From assembly GCF_019645875.1 (NCBI RefSeq), contig NZ_CP081000.1, positions 1,612,001-1,676,000 of the forward strand: 64,000 nt of DNA. Direction: 5' to 3'. Shown piece after piece: positions 44,936 through 54,134 of the stretch. The notes under the pieces are model-generated. The model saw only the letters and a list, made by a program, of their open reading frames with translations. It did no database searches and was not told where the DNA came from. How positions within the stretch are numbered: the stretch's first letter is position 1; the number at the start of each line of letters is the position of its first letter. Made by a program: the position numbers and the translations under genes. This DNA is from Mycolicibacterium senegalense (lineage in GTDB: Bacteria > Actinomycetota > Actinomycetes > Mycobacteriales > Mycobacteriaceae).

Positions 44936-46488
44936 GCGAGTCCGCATCGGAACACGAGTCCCACCGCAAGCTCGAGGAGGCCGAACACTCAGCGGGGTTG
45001 GTGTCCAAGGGGCTGGCCGCGGGCAAAGTCGGCACGTTGTCTGGGGCGATCCTCGGGATCTCGTGTGTGGCACCCGGATACACGCTGACCGCCAGCATCG
45101 GCCTGATCGTCGCGGCGGTCGGCCTGAAGATGCCCGCGATCTTCATCGCCGGGTTCATCCCGATGTTCCTGACCGCCTACGCCTATCGCGAACTAAACTC
45201 GCGAGCACCTGACTGCGGTGCGTCGTTCACCTGGTCCACCAAGGCGTTTGGCCCGTACGTCGGATGGATGTGCGGCTGGGGCATGGTGGTTGCGTCCATC
45301 ATCGTGCTGTCCAATCTCGCCGCCATCGCCGTCGAGTTCTTCTATCTGTTCATCGCCCGGATCGCCAACGAGCCCTCGATCGCCGAGCTCGCCGACAACA
45401 AGGCCATCAACATCGTCACCACACTGGTGTTTTTGGCCATTGCGACCGCCATCGCCAGTAGAGGCATCACCACCAGTGAGCGGGTGCAGTACGTACTGGT
45501 CGGTTTCCAGATGGTGGTGCTGCTCGCATTCGCGGTCATGGCCTTCGTCCGGGTGGGGCGCGGTGACGCGCCGGCCGGGTTGTCGTTCGACCTGGACTGG
45601 TTCAACCCGTTCAGCGGGCTCGCCTTGAGCGCCTTCGTAGTTGGTGTCACGGGTTCGATCTTCGCGTTCTGGGGCTGGGACACCTGCCTGACGCTGGGGG
45701 AGGAATCGAAGGACCCGACGAAGGTGCCGGGTCGGGCCGGGCTGCTGTGCGTGCTGTCCATCCTCGCGACGTATTTGCTGATCGCGGTCGCGGTCATGAT
45801 GTATGCCGGTGTCGGGGAAACCGATCTCGGGCTGGGCAACCCGGACAATGCCGAGAACGTGTTCGCAGCGCTGGCGGATCCGGTGCTGGGAACGTGGGCC
45901 GGCCCCTTGCTGTTCCTGGCGATACTGGCCTCGTCGGTGGCCAGCCTGCAGACCACATTCCTTCCCGCCGCACGGGCGATGCTCGCGATGGGGGCCTACA
46001 AAGCCTTCCCGTCACGCTTCGCCGAGGTCAGTCCGCGCTACCTGGTGCCGAGCTTCGCGACCATCACCGCGGGCGTGATCACCGGCGTTTTCTACACGGT
46101 GGTGAGCCTGCTGTCAGAGAGCGCCCTGCTGGATACCATTGCCGCCCTTGGCATCATGATCTGCTGGTACTACGGCATCACAGCGTTCGCATGTGTCTGG
46201 TATTTCCGCCGTGAGTTGTTCACCAACGCCCACAACCTGGTGTTCAAATTCCTGTTTCCACTCCTCGGCGGCAGCGTGTTGGCGGCGGTGTTCGTCATCT
46301 CCATCGGCGAGAGCATGAACCCGGACAACGCCAGCGGTGCGGCGATCGGCGGCATCGGCCTGGTGTTCTTCATCGGCTTTGGCGTGCTGCTGCTCGGTGC
46401 CGTGCTCATGCTCGTCTGGCGGTCGGTGAATCCGGCCTTCTTCCAGGGCGAGACGCTGCGCTACGACACCCCCTCGCTCGTGGAGTAG
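44932..46488 (+). CDS. APC-superfamily amino acid/polyamine permease
   Basis: A 518-residue transporter with about 12 transmembrane helices. The first has the APC motif GAILGISCVAPGYTL, followed by LNSRAPDCGASFTWSTKAFGPYVGW, a typical substrate/Na-site region, and later WGWDTCLTLGEESKDPTKVPGRA. It is coupled by ATGA to a universal stress protein. The substrate is not clear. Its stop lies 22 bp from the converging exported protein gene. Confidence 0.92.
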   Translation: MSESASEHESHRKLEEAEHSAGLVSKGLAAGKVGTLSGAILGISCVAPGYTLTASIGLIVAAVGLKMPAIFIAGFIPMFLTAYAYRELNSRAPDCGASFTWSTKAFGPYVGWMCGWGMVVASIIVLSNLAAIAVEFFYLFIARIANEPSIAELADNKAINIVTTLVFLAIATAIASRGITTSERVQYVLVGFQMVVLLAFAVMAFVRVGRGDAPAGLSFDLDWFNPFSGLALSAFVVGVTGSIFAFWGWDTCLTLGEESKDPTKVPGRAGLLCVLSILATYLLIAVAVMMYAGVGETDLGLGNPDNAENVFAALADPVLGTWAGPLLFLAILASSVASLQTTFLPAARAMLAMGAYKAFPSRFAEVSPRYLVPSFATITAGVITGVFYTVVSLLSESALLDTIAALGIMICWYYGITAFACVWYFRRELFTNAHNLVFKFLFPLLGGSVLAAVFVISIGESMNPDNASGAAIGGIGLVFFIGFGVLLLGAVLMLVWRSVNPAFFQGETLRYDTPSLVE

Positions 46489-46510
46489 ACGCGCGGGCTA
46501 TCCGGCCGCG

Positions 46511-47488
46511 TTACCCGATACCGGACTCGCCCTTGTTGTGGGCCAGTTGGAACGGGTCCAGGAGATCCCACACCGTGGCCACCGCGGTGTCCTTGAGTTG
46601 GGCGCCCGGCGTCTCCAGGTTGATCACGTCGGCGACGAGGTCGTAGCCGTAGTAGATGAACGATCCCGGCGGGGTGGTCTTGATCAGCTCGTTGATGATG
46701 GTCTGCCGGGCATCCAAGGCCTCCGGTCCGCTGCCGACTGCCGGCGCCAGGTTCGTGACGATCTTGCCGATCGGGATGACGGCGTTGACCCACGGAATCA
46801 TCTGGCTGCCCCGGTAGATCTGCTCGGTGGCCTCACGAACGAACGGGTCGAACTCGTCGGGTGACGCCCCCATCAAGGCGTCTCGCAGCTTCATGATCGG
46901 CTCAGGGATGTCCGTCGGGTCCGGATCAATAGCCCGGAACGGGTTGGGATCCCACGCCTGGCCTTCGTCCGCGGCGGCCGACTCGGTCTGCGCGACGGCC
47001 AGCTTCGGTGTGGCCAAGGTCTTGCTCTCCGGCTGCGCGACGGCCTCGCTCTCGGCCTTTGGCTTGGGCGCGGCGGCCTGCTTGGGGTTGAACAGGTCCT
47101 TGAGCTTGGCGACCTCGCCGGCCTCGAACTCCTCGGCGCTGGGCTTCGGCTTGGGCTTGACCGCTACCGGCCTGGCGGGCTTGGCAGCCTGAACGGTCTT
47201 GGTGACGTGGGCGGCCGTTTTCTCGATCTTGGCGGCCTGCTTGTCGACGGCTTCCTTGACGCTGTCCTTTACGGTGGACAACGGCTTGGGCCGCTTGGCC
47301 TCAGCGCGCTTGGGCCCGGCTTTGACGTGCTGTGAGGTGCTGCTGGCCGACCCTGTGGCAGAGCCGTCGGTCGAATCGGCGTGGGCGGTGCCCTGACCGG
47401 CCACGGCGATCGCCGCCCCGACTCCTGCCGCTACTGCGACACCACCGACATAGCCGATGTACTTGGTTGACGGTGACGTCGACGCCAT
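46511..47488 (-). CDS. Exported Ala/Lys/Pro-rich hypothetical protein
   Basis: A 325-residue protein. A signal-like segment YIGYVGGVAVAAGVGAAIAVAG ends at the likely cleavage site AHA-D. A low-complexity region of about 150 residues rich in Lys, Ala and Pro follows (PVAVKPKPKPSAEEFEAGE), then a folded C-terminal part from about residue 190, WDPNPFRAIDPDPTDIPEP onward. ATG 47488 follows GAGAGGACAAG. The N-terminal region resembles mycobacterial exported proteins with the same signal type; the basic linker may bind wall polymers. Function unknown. Confidence 0.8.
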   Translation of the reverse strand: MASTSPSTKYIGYVGGVAVAAGVGAAIAVAGQGTAHADSTDGSATGSASSTSQHVKAGPKRAEAKRPKPLSTVKDSVKEAVDKQAAKIEKTAAHVTKTVQAAKPARPVAVKPKPKPSAEEFEAGEVAKLKDLFNPKQAAAPKPKAESEAVAQPESKTLATPKLAVAQTESAAADEGQAWDPNPFRAIDPDPTDIPEPIMKLRDALMGASPDEFDPFVREATEQIYRGSQMIPWVNAVIPIGKIVTNLAPAVGSGPEALDARQTIINELIKTTPPGSFIYYGYDLVADVINLETPGAQLKDTAVATVWDLLDPFQLAHNKGESGIG

Positions 47489-47564
47489 TACTTGTCCTCT
47501 CACAGCCGATCCCCAGCCCACGGGCATCGTAGGGGGTGGCGGCGTGATCGGCATCACGAGGTAT

Positions 47565-48710
47565 CTACACGCCGGAGCCGGGTTCGCCGGCCGAGGAGGC
47601 GATGCGACTGTTGGCGGCGCTGGGCACCCAGCGCATGGACGTACCCGGCCGAGCCTGTTCTTCCGTCTGTACCCGCCGCTTGAGTTTCATGGCGTGCTTC
47701 TCGACGAGGAACCAACTCGCTGCCGCCAGTGGAATGGTGACCGCGGTCGCGACGACAAAGAACACGCCGGGTGGCAACCAGGCCAGCCCGATCATCGCCA
47801 GCAGTTGTTGGACCGGCCAGCCGTAGATGTAGATGCCGTACGAGATGTCGTTGCGCAGTTGTGGCCGAAACCGTTTCAGCAACGCGCCGGACACGACGAC
47901 CGCGTACGCCAACGGCAGTGCGGCGAAAACACGGTAGTTCGGCAGCAGGCCGGCGGCCACGACCAGGAGTACGCACAGCGCGACCAACGGCCAGTTCGCG
48001 GGGAGCCTTTCGCGGAACTGATAGAGCAGGGCACCGGCGCTGAACGTCAACGCGAAGCGGGTCACCATCTGTGGAATCGTCTCGACCGCGAGCACGGGGT
48101 AACCCACGGCGGCAGCGCCGATCAGCGAGATGACGAACGCCGTCGGGATGGTCCAGCGCTTGCTCATCAGCCCGGCCACGCCCAGCACGGCGACCGCGGC
48201 GTAGCAGATCAGCTCGAAGATCAACGTCCACAGCGGTCCGTCCCAGACCCCGGGCCATGGCACTCCCAAGGGCGTGCCGTCGATGTCGCCGTGAAAGACG
48301 TTCAGCAGGCCGTTGTTGAGTGCCCAGGAGAGCTGTGACGAGAACGCCAGCGGTTCCCCATGCTGTACGAGCACGCCGATGGGTGCGATGACGAACGCGA
48401 CGACGAAGACGCAGACCCACAGGCCCGGAAAAATCCGCAGCAACCGCGCCGCCAAATATTCACGCAGCTTGGGCCGCCGCATCCAACTCGAAGTGATCAG
48501 GTATCCCGAGATCACGAAGAAGCCGTCGACCCACACTTCAGTGAGCAACTGGGTGAAGGGGCCACTCATCCGGCGGCCCGTAAGCGGCCACGAGTGCTGC
48601 ATGATCACCATCGAGGCGAAGATGAGCCGCCAGACGTTGAGTGCGTTGGCGTGCGGATCGAAGACCGTGCCGAGTACCTTGGCCCGTTGCCCCTCAAGCT
48701 GCGACGCCAT
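47565..48710 (-). CDS. Acyltransferase 3 family membrane protein
   Basis: A 381-residue integral membrane acyltransferase with about ten helices. The N-terminal NVWRLIFASMVIMQHSWPLTG has the Arg-x10-His catalytic pattern of the family, and VDGFFVISGYLITSSW is the next conserved block. Members O-acylate sugars or glycolipids of the envelope. ATG 48710 has no clear ribosome site. It is divergent from dnaE2 over 90 bp that carry the dnaE2 SOS box. Confidence 0.93.
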   Translation of the reverse strand: MASQLEGQRAKVLGTVFDPHANALNVWRLIFASMVIMQHSWPLTGRRMSGPFTQLLTEVWVDGFFVISGYLITSSWMRRPKLREYLAARLLRIFPGLWVCVFVVAFVIAPIGVLVQHGEPLAFSSQLSWALNNGLLNVFHGDIDGTPLGVPWPGVWDGPLWTLIFELICYAAVAVLGVAGLMSKRWTIPTAFVISLIGAAAVGYPVLAVETIPQMVTRFALTFSAGALLYQFRERLPANWPLVALCVLLVVAAGLLPNYRVFAALPLAYAVVVSGALLKRFRPQLRNDISYGIYIYGWPVQQLLAMIGLAWLPPGVFFVVATAVTIPLAAASWFLVEKHAMKLKRRVQTEEQARPGTSMRWVPSAANSRIASSAGEPGSGV

Positions 48711-48772
48711 TCGCGAATATTACTGCCACTGGCTAATGGCGCAGTGTGGAACCGCGCGAACATTTGGGAATT

Positions 48773-48788
48773 TCGAACATGCGTTCGA
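48773..48788. promoter_or_regulatory. LexA (SOS) box overlapping a leaderless dnaE2 promoter
   Basis: TCGAACATGCGTTCGA is a perfect TCGAAC-N4-GTTCGA box. The next bases give TACACT (48789-48794), a -10 of TAnnnT form, and 6 bases later the GTG at 48801, so the dnaE2 message is probably leaderless and LexA would block polymerase directly. Confidence 0.9.
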
Positions 48789-48800
48789 TACACTGATCTG

Positions 48801-51800
48801 GTGGGTTGGCACAACGGGCCGCCGAGCTGGTCGGAGATGGAGCGGGTACTTACCGGCAAGCCGCGCCGTTCCGGCCTGCCCTTGGAGCCCGCGGGTGACG
48901 GTGGCGACAGCCCGGCCTGGTCACGTAAGCGCGGTAGCTATCAGCCGCCGGAGCTTGACCGGCCGCGAACCTCGGTGCCGTATGCCGAGCTGCACGCGCA
49001 TTCGGCGTACAGCTTTCTCGACGGCGCGAGTACGCCGGAGGAATTGGTAGAGGAGGCGGCGCGGCTGAACCTGCGGGCGGTCGCGCTGACCGATCATGAC
49101 GGGCTCTATGGCGTGGTCCGATTCGCCGAGGCGGCCCGGGAGTTGGACATGGCCACGGTGTTCGGTGCCGAACTGTCGTTGGGCAACGTTCCCCGCACCG
49201 AAGACCCCGATCCGCCCGGCCCGCATCTGCTCGTGCTGGCCCGCGGGCCGGAGGGCTATCGGCGGTTGTCCCGCGAGATCGCCAAGGCACACCTGGCCGG
49301 TGGTGAGAAGGGCAAACCCCGGTACGATTTCGACGGCCTCACCGAGGCTGCCGGCGGGCACTGGCACATCCTCACGGGATGTCGTAAAGGCCATGTCCGC
49401 CAAGCGCTCTCGGAAGGCGGTCCGGAGGCGGCAGCTGCCGCACTGGCTGATCTGGTGGACCGCTTCGGGGCCGGCCGGGTCAGTGTCGAGCTCACCCATC
49501 ACGGCCATCCGTGCGACGACGAACGCAATGCCGTGCTGGCCGGGTTGGCCCGGCGGTTCGGACTGCCGCTGGTGGCCACCACCGGTGCGCACTTCGCCAC
49601 CCCTGACCGGGGCCGGCTGGCCATGGCGATGGCCGCGATCCGGGCTCGCAACTCGATGGACACCGCGGCTGGCTGGCTGGCTCCCCTCGGTGGGTCTCAT
49701 CTGCGCTCGGGGGAGGAGATGGCCCGGCGGTTCGGTACCGATATCGTGACGGCCGCAGCGGAACTCGGTGAGCAGTGCGCCTTCGGGCTGGCGCTCATCG
49801 CCCCGCAGTTGCCGCCGTTCGACGTCCCGGACGGGCATACCGAAGACAGCTGGCTGCGGCATCTGGTCATGGCGGGTGCGGCCGAACGGTACGGTCCCGT
49901 CGAAAGCGCAACCAAGGCCTATGCGCAGATCGAGCACGAGCTGCGCATCATCGAGCAGTTGAAGTTTCCTGGCTATTTTCTTGTGGTACATGACATCACC
50001 CGGTTCTGCCGGGAGAACAACATCCTGTGCCAGGGCCGGGGCTCGGCGGCCAACTCGGCGGTCTGCTATGCGCTGAAGGTCACCAACGTCGACCCGATCG
50101 CCAACGAGCTGCTGTTCGAACGGTTTCTGTCCCCGGCGCGTGACGGACCACCCGACATCGACATCGACATCGAATCGGACTTGCGCGAGAACGTCATTCA
50201 GTACGTCTATGAACGCTACGGCCGGGACTACGCCGCCCAGGTCGCCAACGTCATCACCTACCGCGGGCGCAGTGCGGCCCGCGATATGGCCCGGGCGCTG
50301 GGATTTTCCCAGGGGCAGCAGGATGCCTGGAGCAAGCAGCTCAGCCGGTGGAACGGACGTCCGGACTCGCCGGAGGCGGAAGACATCCCGCAACCGGTGA
50401 TCGAGTTGGCCACTCAGATCGCCAACCTGCCCCGGCACCTCGGCATCCATTCGGGCGGCATGGTGATCTGCGACCGTCCGATCGCCGACGTGTGCCCGGT
50501 GGAGTGGGCGCGCATGGCCAACCGCAGCGTGCTGCAGTGGGACAAAGATGACTGTGCGGCAATAGGTTTGGTGAAGTTTGACCTACTGGGCCTCGGAATG
50601 CTCTCGGCGTTGCACTACGCGATCGACCTGCTGGCCGAGCACAAGGGCCTCACCGTCGACCTGGCCAAGCTGGACCTGTCCGAGCCGGCGGTCTACGAGA
50701 TGCTGCAGAAAGCCGACTCTGTCGGGGTGTTCCAGGTGGAATCGCGTGCGCAGATGGCCACTCTGCCCCGGCTCAAGCCGCGCAAGTTCTACGACCTGGT
50801 GGTCGAGGTGGCGCTGATCCGTCCCGGCCCGATCCAGGGCGGCTCGGTGCACCCCTACATCAAGCGCCGCAACGGGTTGGAGGAAGTCACCTACGAGCAT
50901 CCCTCGATGGAAGCGGCGCTGAAAAAGACTCTGGGGGTGCCGCTGTTCCAGGAGCAGCTCATGCAATTGGCGGTCGATTGTGCGGGTTTCAGCCCGGCCG
51001 AGGCCGATCAGTTGCGCCGGGCGATGGGTTCCAAGCGCTCCACCGACAAGATGCGGCGGCTGCGCAGCCGGTTCTACGACGGCATGCGAGACCTCCACGG
51101 CATCACCGGCGAGGTGGCCGAGCGGATCTACGAGAAGCTGGAGGCGTTCGCCAATTTCGGCTTCCCGGAAAGTCATTCGTTGAGCTTCGCGTCACTGGTC
51201 TTCTATTCGTCGTGGTTCAAACTGCACCATCCGGCGGCGTTCTGCGCGGCCCTGCTGCGGGCCCAGCCGATGGGGTTCTATTCCCCGCAGTCCCTGGTCG
51301 CCGACGCCCGCAGGCACGGGGTGGTGGTGCACGGCCCCGACGTCAACGCGTCCCTGGCGTACGCGACGCTGGAGAACGCCGGTATGGAGGTGCGACTGGG
51401 GCTGGGCAGCGTCCGCCACATCGGTGACGAGCTGGCCCAGCGGTTGGTCGACGAGCGAAATACCAACGGGCCGTTCACCACCCTGATCGACCTGACCAAC
51501 CGGGTGCAGCTGTCGGTACCGCAGACCGAGGCGCTGGCCACCGCCGGGGCACTGGGGTGTTTCGGTGTCAGCCGGCGCGAGGCACTGTGGGCCGCGGGTG
51601 CGGCGGCCACCGAACGGCCGGACCGGCTGCCCGGGGTAGGGACCTCGTCGCACGTCCCGGCCTTGCCGGGGATGAGCGCTCTGGAGCTGTCGGCGGCCGA
51701 CGTGTGGGCCACCGGTGTCTCGCCGGACAGTTATCCCACCCAGTACCTGAGAGCCGACCTCGACGCTCTGGGAGTGATTCCCGCCGACAAGTTGCTGGAT

Positions 51801-52085
51801 GTCGTCGACGGAACCCGGATCCTGGTTGCCGGGGCGGTAACTCACCGGCAGCGACCGGCCACAGCGCAGGGGGTGACATTCATGAACCTGGAAGACGAGA
51901 CCGGGATGGTCAACGTGCTGTGCGCGCCCGGAGTGTGGGCGCGCTACCGCAAGCTGGCCCAGACCGCGCCGGCATTGGTGGTCCGCGGCATCGTGCAGAA
52001 TGCCAGCGGTGCGGTCACCGTGATCGCCGACCGGATGGGCCCGGTCGAGTTGAAGGTCGGTTCCCGGTCACGCGACTTCCGTTGA
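48801..52085 (+). CDS. dnaE2: Error-prone DNA polymerase DnaE2
   Basis: A 1094-residue C-family polymerase. It has an N-terminal PHP domain (AELHAHSAYSFLDGASTPEE), the palm with catalytic Asp in PPDIDIDIESDLREN and the later VKFDLLGLGMLSAL, a helix-hairpin region, and a C-terminal OB fold (GVTFMNLEDETGMVNVL). It copies damaged DNA with ImuA' and ImuB. GTG 48801, giving VGWHNGPPSWSEM, fits mycobacterial homologues; in-frame sequence upstream lies in the acyltransferase gene and is not coding. A perfect SOS box lies 12 bp upstream. Confidence 0.96.
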   Translation: MGWHNGPPSWSEMERVLTGKPRRSGLPLEPAGDGGDSPAWSRKRGSYQPPELDRPRTSVPYAELHAHSAYSFLDGASTPEELVEEAARLNLRAVALTDHDGLYGVVRFAEAARELDMATVFGAELSLGNVPRTEDPDPPGPHLLVLARGPEGYRRLSREIAKAHLAGGEKGKPRYDFDGLTEAAGGHWHILTGCRKGHVRQALSEGGPEAAAAALADLVDRFGAGRVSVELTHHGHPCDDERNAVLAGLARRFGLPLVATTGAHFATPDRGRLAMAMAAIRARNSMDTAAGWLAPLGGSHLRSGEEMARRFGTDIVTAAAELGEQCAFGLALIAPQLPPFDVPDGHTEDSWLRHLVMAGAAERYGPVESATKAYAQIEHELRIIEQLKFPGYFLVVHDITRFCRENNILCQGRGSAANSAVCYALKVTNVDPIANELLFERFLSPARDGPPDIDIDIESDLRENVIQYVYERYGRDYAAQVANVITYRGRSAARDMARALGFSQGQQDAWSKQLSRWNGRPDSPEAEDIPQPVIELATQIANLPRHLGIHSGGMVICDRPIADVCPVEWARMANRSVLQWDKDDCAAIGLVKFDLLGLGMLSALHYAIDLLAEHKGLTVDLAKLDLSEPAVYEMLQKADSVGVFQVESRAQMATLPRLKPRKFYDLVVEVALIRPGPIQGGSVHPYIKRRNGLEEVTYEHPSMEAALKKTLGVPLFQEQLMQLAVDCAGFSPAEADQLRRAMGSKRSTDKMRRLRSRFYDGMRDLHGITGEVAERIYEKLEAFANFGFPESHSLSFASLVFYSSWFKLHHPAAFCAALLRAQPMGFYSPQSLVADARRHGVVVHGPDVNASLAYATLENAGMEVRLGLGSVRHIGDELAQRLVDERNTNGPFTTLIDLTNRVQLSVPQTEALATAGALGCFGVSRREALWAAGAAATERPDRLPGVGTSSHVPALPGMSALELSAADVWATGVSPDSYPTQYLRADLDALGVIPADKLLDVVDGTRILVAGAVTHRQRPATAQGVTFMNLEDETGMVNVLCAPGVWARYRKLAQTAPALVVRGIVQNASGAVTVIADRMGPVELKVGSRSRDFR

Positions 52086-52124
52086 GCTCTGTGAGACAGC
52101 GCAGGTGTCACGGAGCTGTCGCAC

Positions 52125-53528
52125 CTACCCGACGGGGTGGTTGCTGCGAAATACCCCGTCGGGATCTCGGTGGTGTTTGACCTCCCGCAGCCGGGCGAGC
52201 GTGCCTGCGTCGAAGGCGTCGGCCGCGCTTTGTTCCGGCGTGAGGAAGTTGAACGGGACCTTGGCGGTGTTGACCGGTGCCAGCGTGTCGAGTAACGCGT
52301 TGGTCCGGTCTTTCAGGGCGGCCTCGCTGGTCGAGTCCGGCTGCATACCAAGGAAACTGACAAGGTAAGGAGCTGCGACCGGTCCCGCGGCACTATCCGA
52401 CGGCCGTTGCAGCGCTCCGCCGAGGTGGCGGATCTGAACGGTCATCAGCGGTTCGATCGGCTGCGTGACCAGCGCATCGACGAATTGGTCGGTCAAGTCG
52501 TCGACGAGGGTGGCCTCTTGCCGTGAGGGTGCCGGCTCCGTGGGTTCATCGGTGATGCCCCCGATCTCGGCGACCGGAAGTACTCTCCGGGTATCCGAAA
52601 GCTTTCCCTCGATGCGGTCGAACGGTTGTAGCAGAGGTGCCACCGCCTCCGCCGTCCCGAGGTAGGTCAGGTCGATGCGTACGAGTGGGGGAGCGCCCGG
52701 GAACCGGGTCAGACTGCACCAGGTCGTCAGCTGGTCGGGCGCTGACGTGGCGACCTGACGAAACGCCGAAATGACGGCCGCTGTGTGGCTCGCCGGCCAG
52801 GTCATGGTGCCGCCGTACACGGATGGTGCTGGTTTGAGGGCGAATTCGATCGAGGTGACGAATGCGTAGTCACCGCCGCCGCCGCGCAGAGCCCAGAACA
52901 AGTCAGGTTCGCTGGTGCCGGTCACGGTCAGACGTTCCGCGTCGGCGGTGATGACTTCGAAAGCGCTCACGCTGTCGGCCGCCCATCCGTACTTTCGGCC
53001 GAACCAGCTGAGGCCGCCGCCGAGCAGGTACCCGGTGACACCGACAACCGGTGCGCTACCGGCCACCCCGGTCAGGCCCGCGGGGCCGGCGAGTGCCTGC
53101 ACCTCGGCCCAGGACACACCCGGACCGACCCGGGCGGTACGGGTGGCGGTGTCCACGTGGGTCGAGTTCAGTGCGGCTGTGCGGGCCAGGATCGTGCCGG
53201 CCATCGCATTCGAGGCGCCGTGCCCGTTGGGCTGTACCGCTATCGGCACACCGACCTTTCGCGCGAAGCGGATCAGGGCCGCCGCGTCGTCGACGTCGGC
53301 AACGTCGACCACCGCCTGTACCGACTGATCGACCGCCAGATTCCACGGCGCCCGGGCGGCGTCGAAGCCGGGATCGCCGCTCAACAGCACCCGCCCGCGC
53401 ACCGCTGAGCGGAGACCGGCCAGCCCTTCCGCTCGCGGGCCGGAACAACCCACCGACGCCGCGGCGAGGGCCAGTCCGCTGCCGATCAAGAGGCTTCGAC
53501 GACTGAACGCCGCATCCGTCATCGTCAT
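52125..53528 (-). CDS. FAD-linked oxidase (BBE/GlcD type), Tat-exported lipoprotein
   Basis: A 467-residue oxidase. The N-terminus FSRRSLLIGSGLALAAASVGC has a Tat twin-arginine motif followed by a lipobox Cys. The FAD domain has PIAVQPNGHGASNAM, whose His is at the usual covalent FAD site, and GLTGVAGSAPVVGVTGYLLGGGL. The C-terminal berberine-bridge segment ends REVKHHRDPDGVFRSNHPVG. It likely oxidises a small molecule outside the membrane using oxygen. The start overlaps the upstream allene-oxide-cyclase-like gene as ATGA; ATG 53522 is an alternative. Confidence 0.93.
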   Translation of the reverse strand: MTMTDAAFSRRSLLIGSGLALAAASVGCSGPRAEGLAGLRSAVRGRVLLSGDPGFDAARAPWNLAVDQSVQAVVDVADVDDAAALIRFARKVGVPIAVQPNGHGASNAMAGTILARTAALNSTHVDTATRTARVGPGVSWAEVQALAGPAGLTGVAGSAPVVGVTGYLLGGGLSWFGRKYGWAADSVSAFEVITADAERLTVTGTSEPDLFWALRGGGGDYAFVTSIEFALKPAPSVYGGTMTWPASHTAAVISAFRQVATSAPDQLTTWCSLTRFPGAPPLVRIDLTYLGTAEAVAPLLQPFDRIEGKLSDTRRVLPVAEIGGITDEPTEPAPSRQEATLVDDLTDQFVDALVTQPIEPLMTVQIRHLGGALQRPSDSAAGPVAAPYLVSFLGMQPDSTSEAALKDRTNALLDTLAPVNTAKVPFNFLTPEQSAADAFDAGTLARLREVKHHRDPDGVFRSNHPVG

Positions 53529-54013
53529 TTCCTCAGTTTCAGTTCGTATTTCTCATCGGGAGTCGCAACACCGGATACGGTCAGCTCGCCCCTGGCTTCG
53601 GCGTACTCTCCGGTTCCGCCGGTAATTGCCATGGTGAAAGGCGCCAGGGTGTGCGGAGTCAGGCTGCGAGCGAAAATCTGACCCTCGTCGAGCTGAATCG
53701 TCAGTTCGCAATAGGTCATCGGTTCATCCGGTGTCACATTGGTGAAAAAGCACGCGCCACCGTCGTATCCGACCTGTTTGCCGTTCACCGAAAGGATGTC
53801 GGAAAAGATATCCATGTCACCGACATCCATGCCGGGCTTGCCGAAGTCGTGCTTGGCCACCTGGTCGTTCTTCACCTCCAGGGTGAGCGCGACCGGCTCC
53901 GGAGTGGCCCGGCTGTCGGGAGCGTCGATGACAAACCACGAACCGATAGCCGCCGCGGCCAGAACCATCACGGCGAGACTTCCGAAAATGGTTACTTTCA
54001 TCCGTCCCGTCAT
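53525..54013 (-). CDS. Exported allene-oxide-cyclase-barrel-like protein
   Basis: A 162-residue protein. It has an N-terminal hydrophobic segment (VTIFGSLAVMVLAAAAIGSWFVI) and then a beta-barrel domain with VGDMDIFSDILSVNGKQVG, FFTNVTPDEPMTYCELTIQL and MAITGGTGEYAEARGELTV. The GGTGEYxxARGE strand is the hallmark of the AOC/dirigent-like calycin fold. ATG 54013 has a strong AGGAGG upstream. It is co-translated with the exported FAD oxidase, so it may bind or cyclise that enzyme's reactive product. It is divergent from a LysR gene that probably controls both. Confidence 0.87.
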   Translation of the reverse strand: MTGRMKVTIFGSLAVMVLAAAAIGSWFVIDAPDSRATPEPVALTLEVKNDQVAKHDFGKPGMDVGDMDIFSDILSVNGKQVGYDGGACFFTNVTPDEPMTYCELTIQLDEGQIFARSLTPHTLAPFTMAITGGTGEYAEARGELTVSGVATPDEKYELKLRK

Positions 54014-54134
54014 ATGTGCCTCCTGCATAAGGCGAAACCATTCAGGCGCGCTTTTGCGCACCTGGGACAACCATGCTTCATGGCACTTCTTGTCGTCCAA
54101 CATCGAAATGTGCTGACTGCTATCATTTTTAGTT

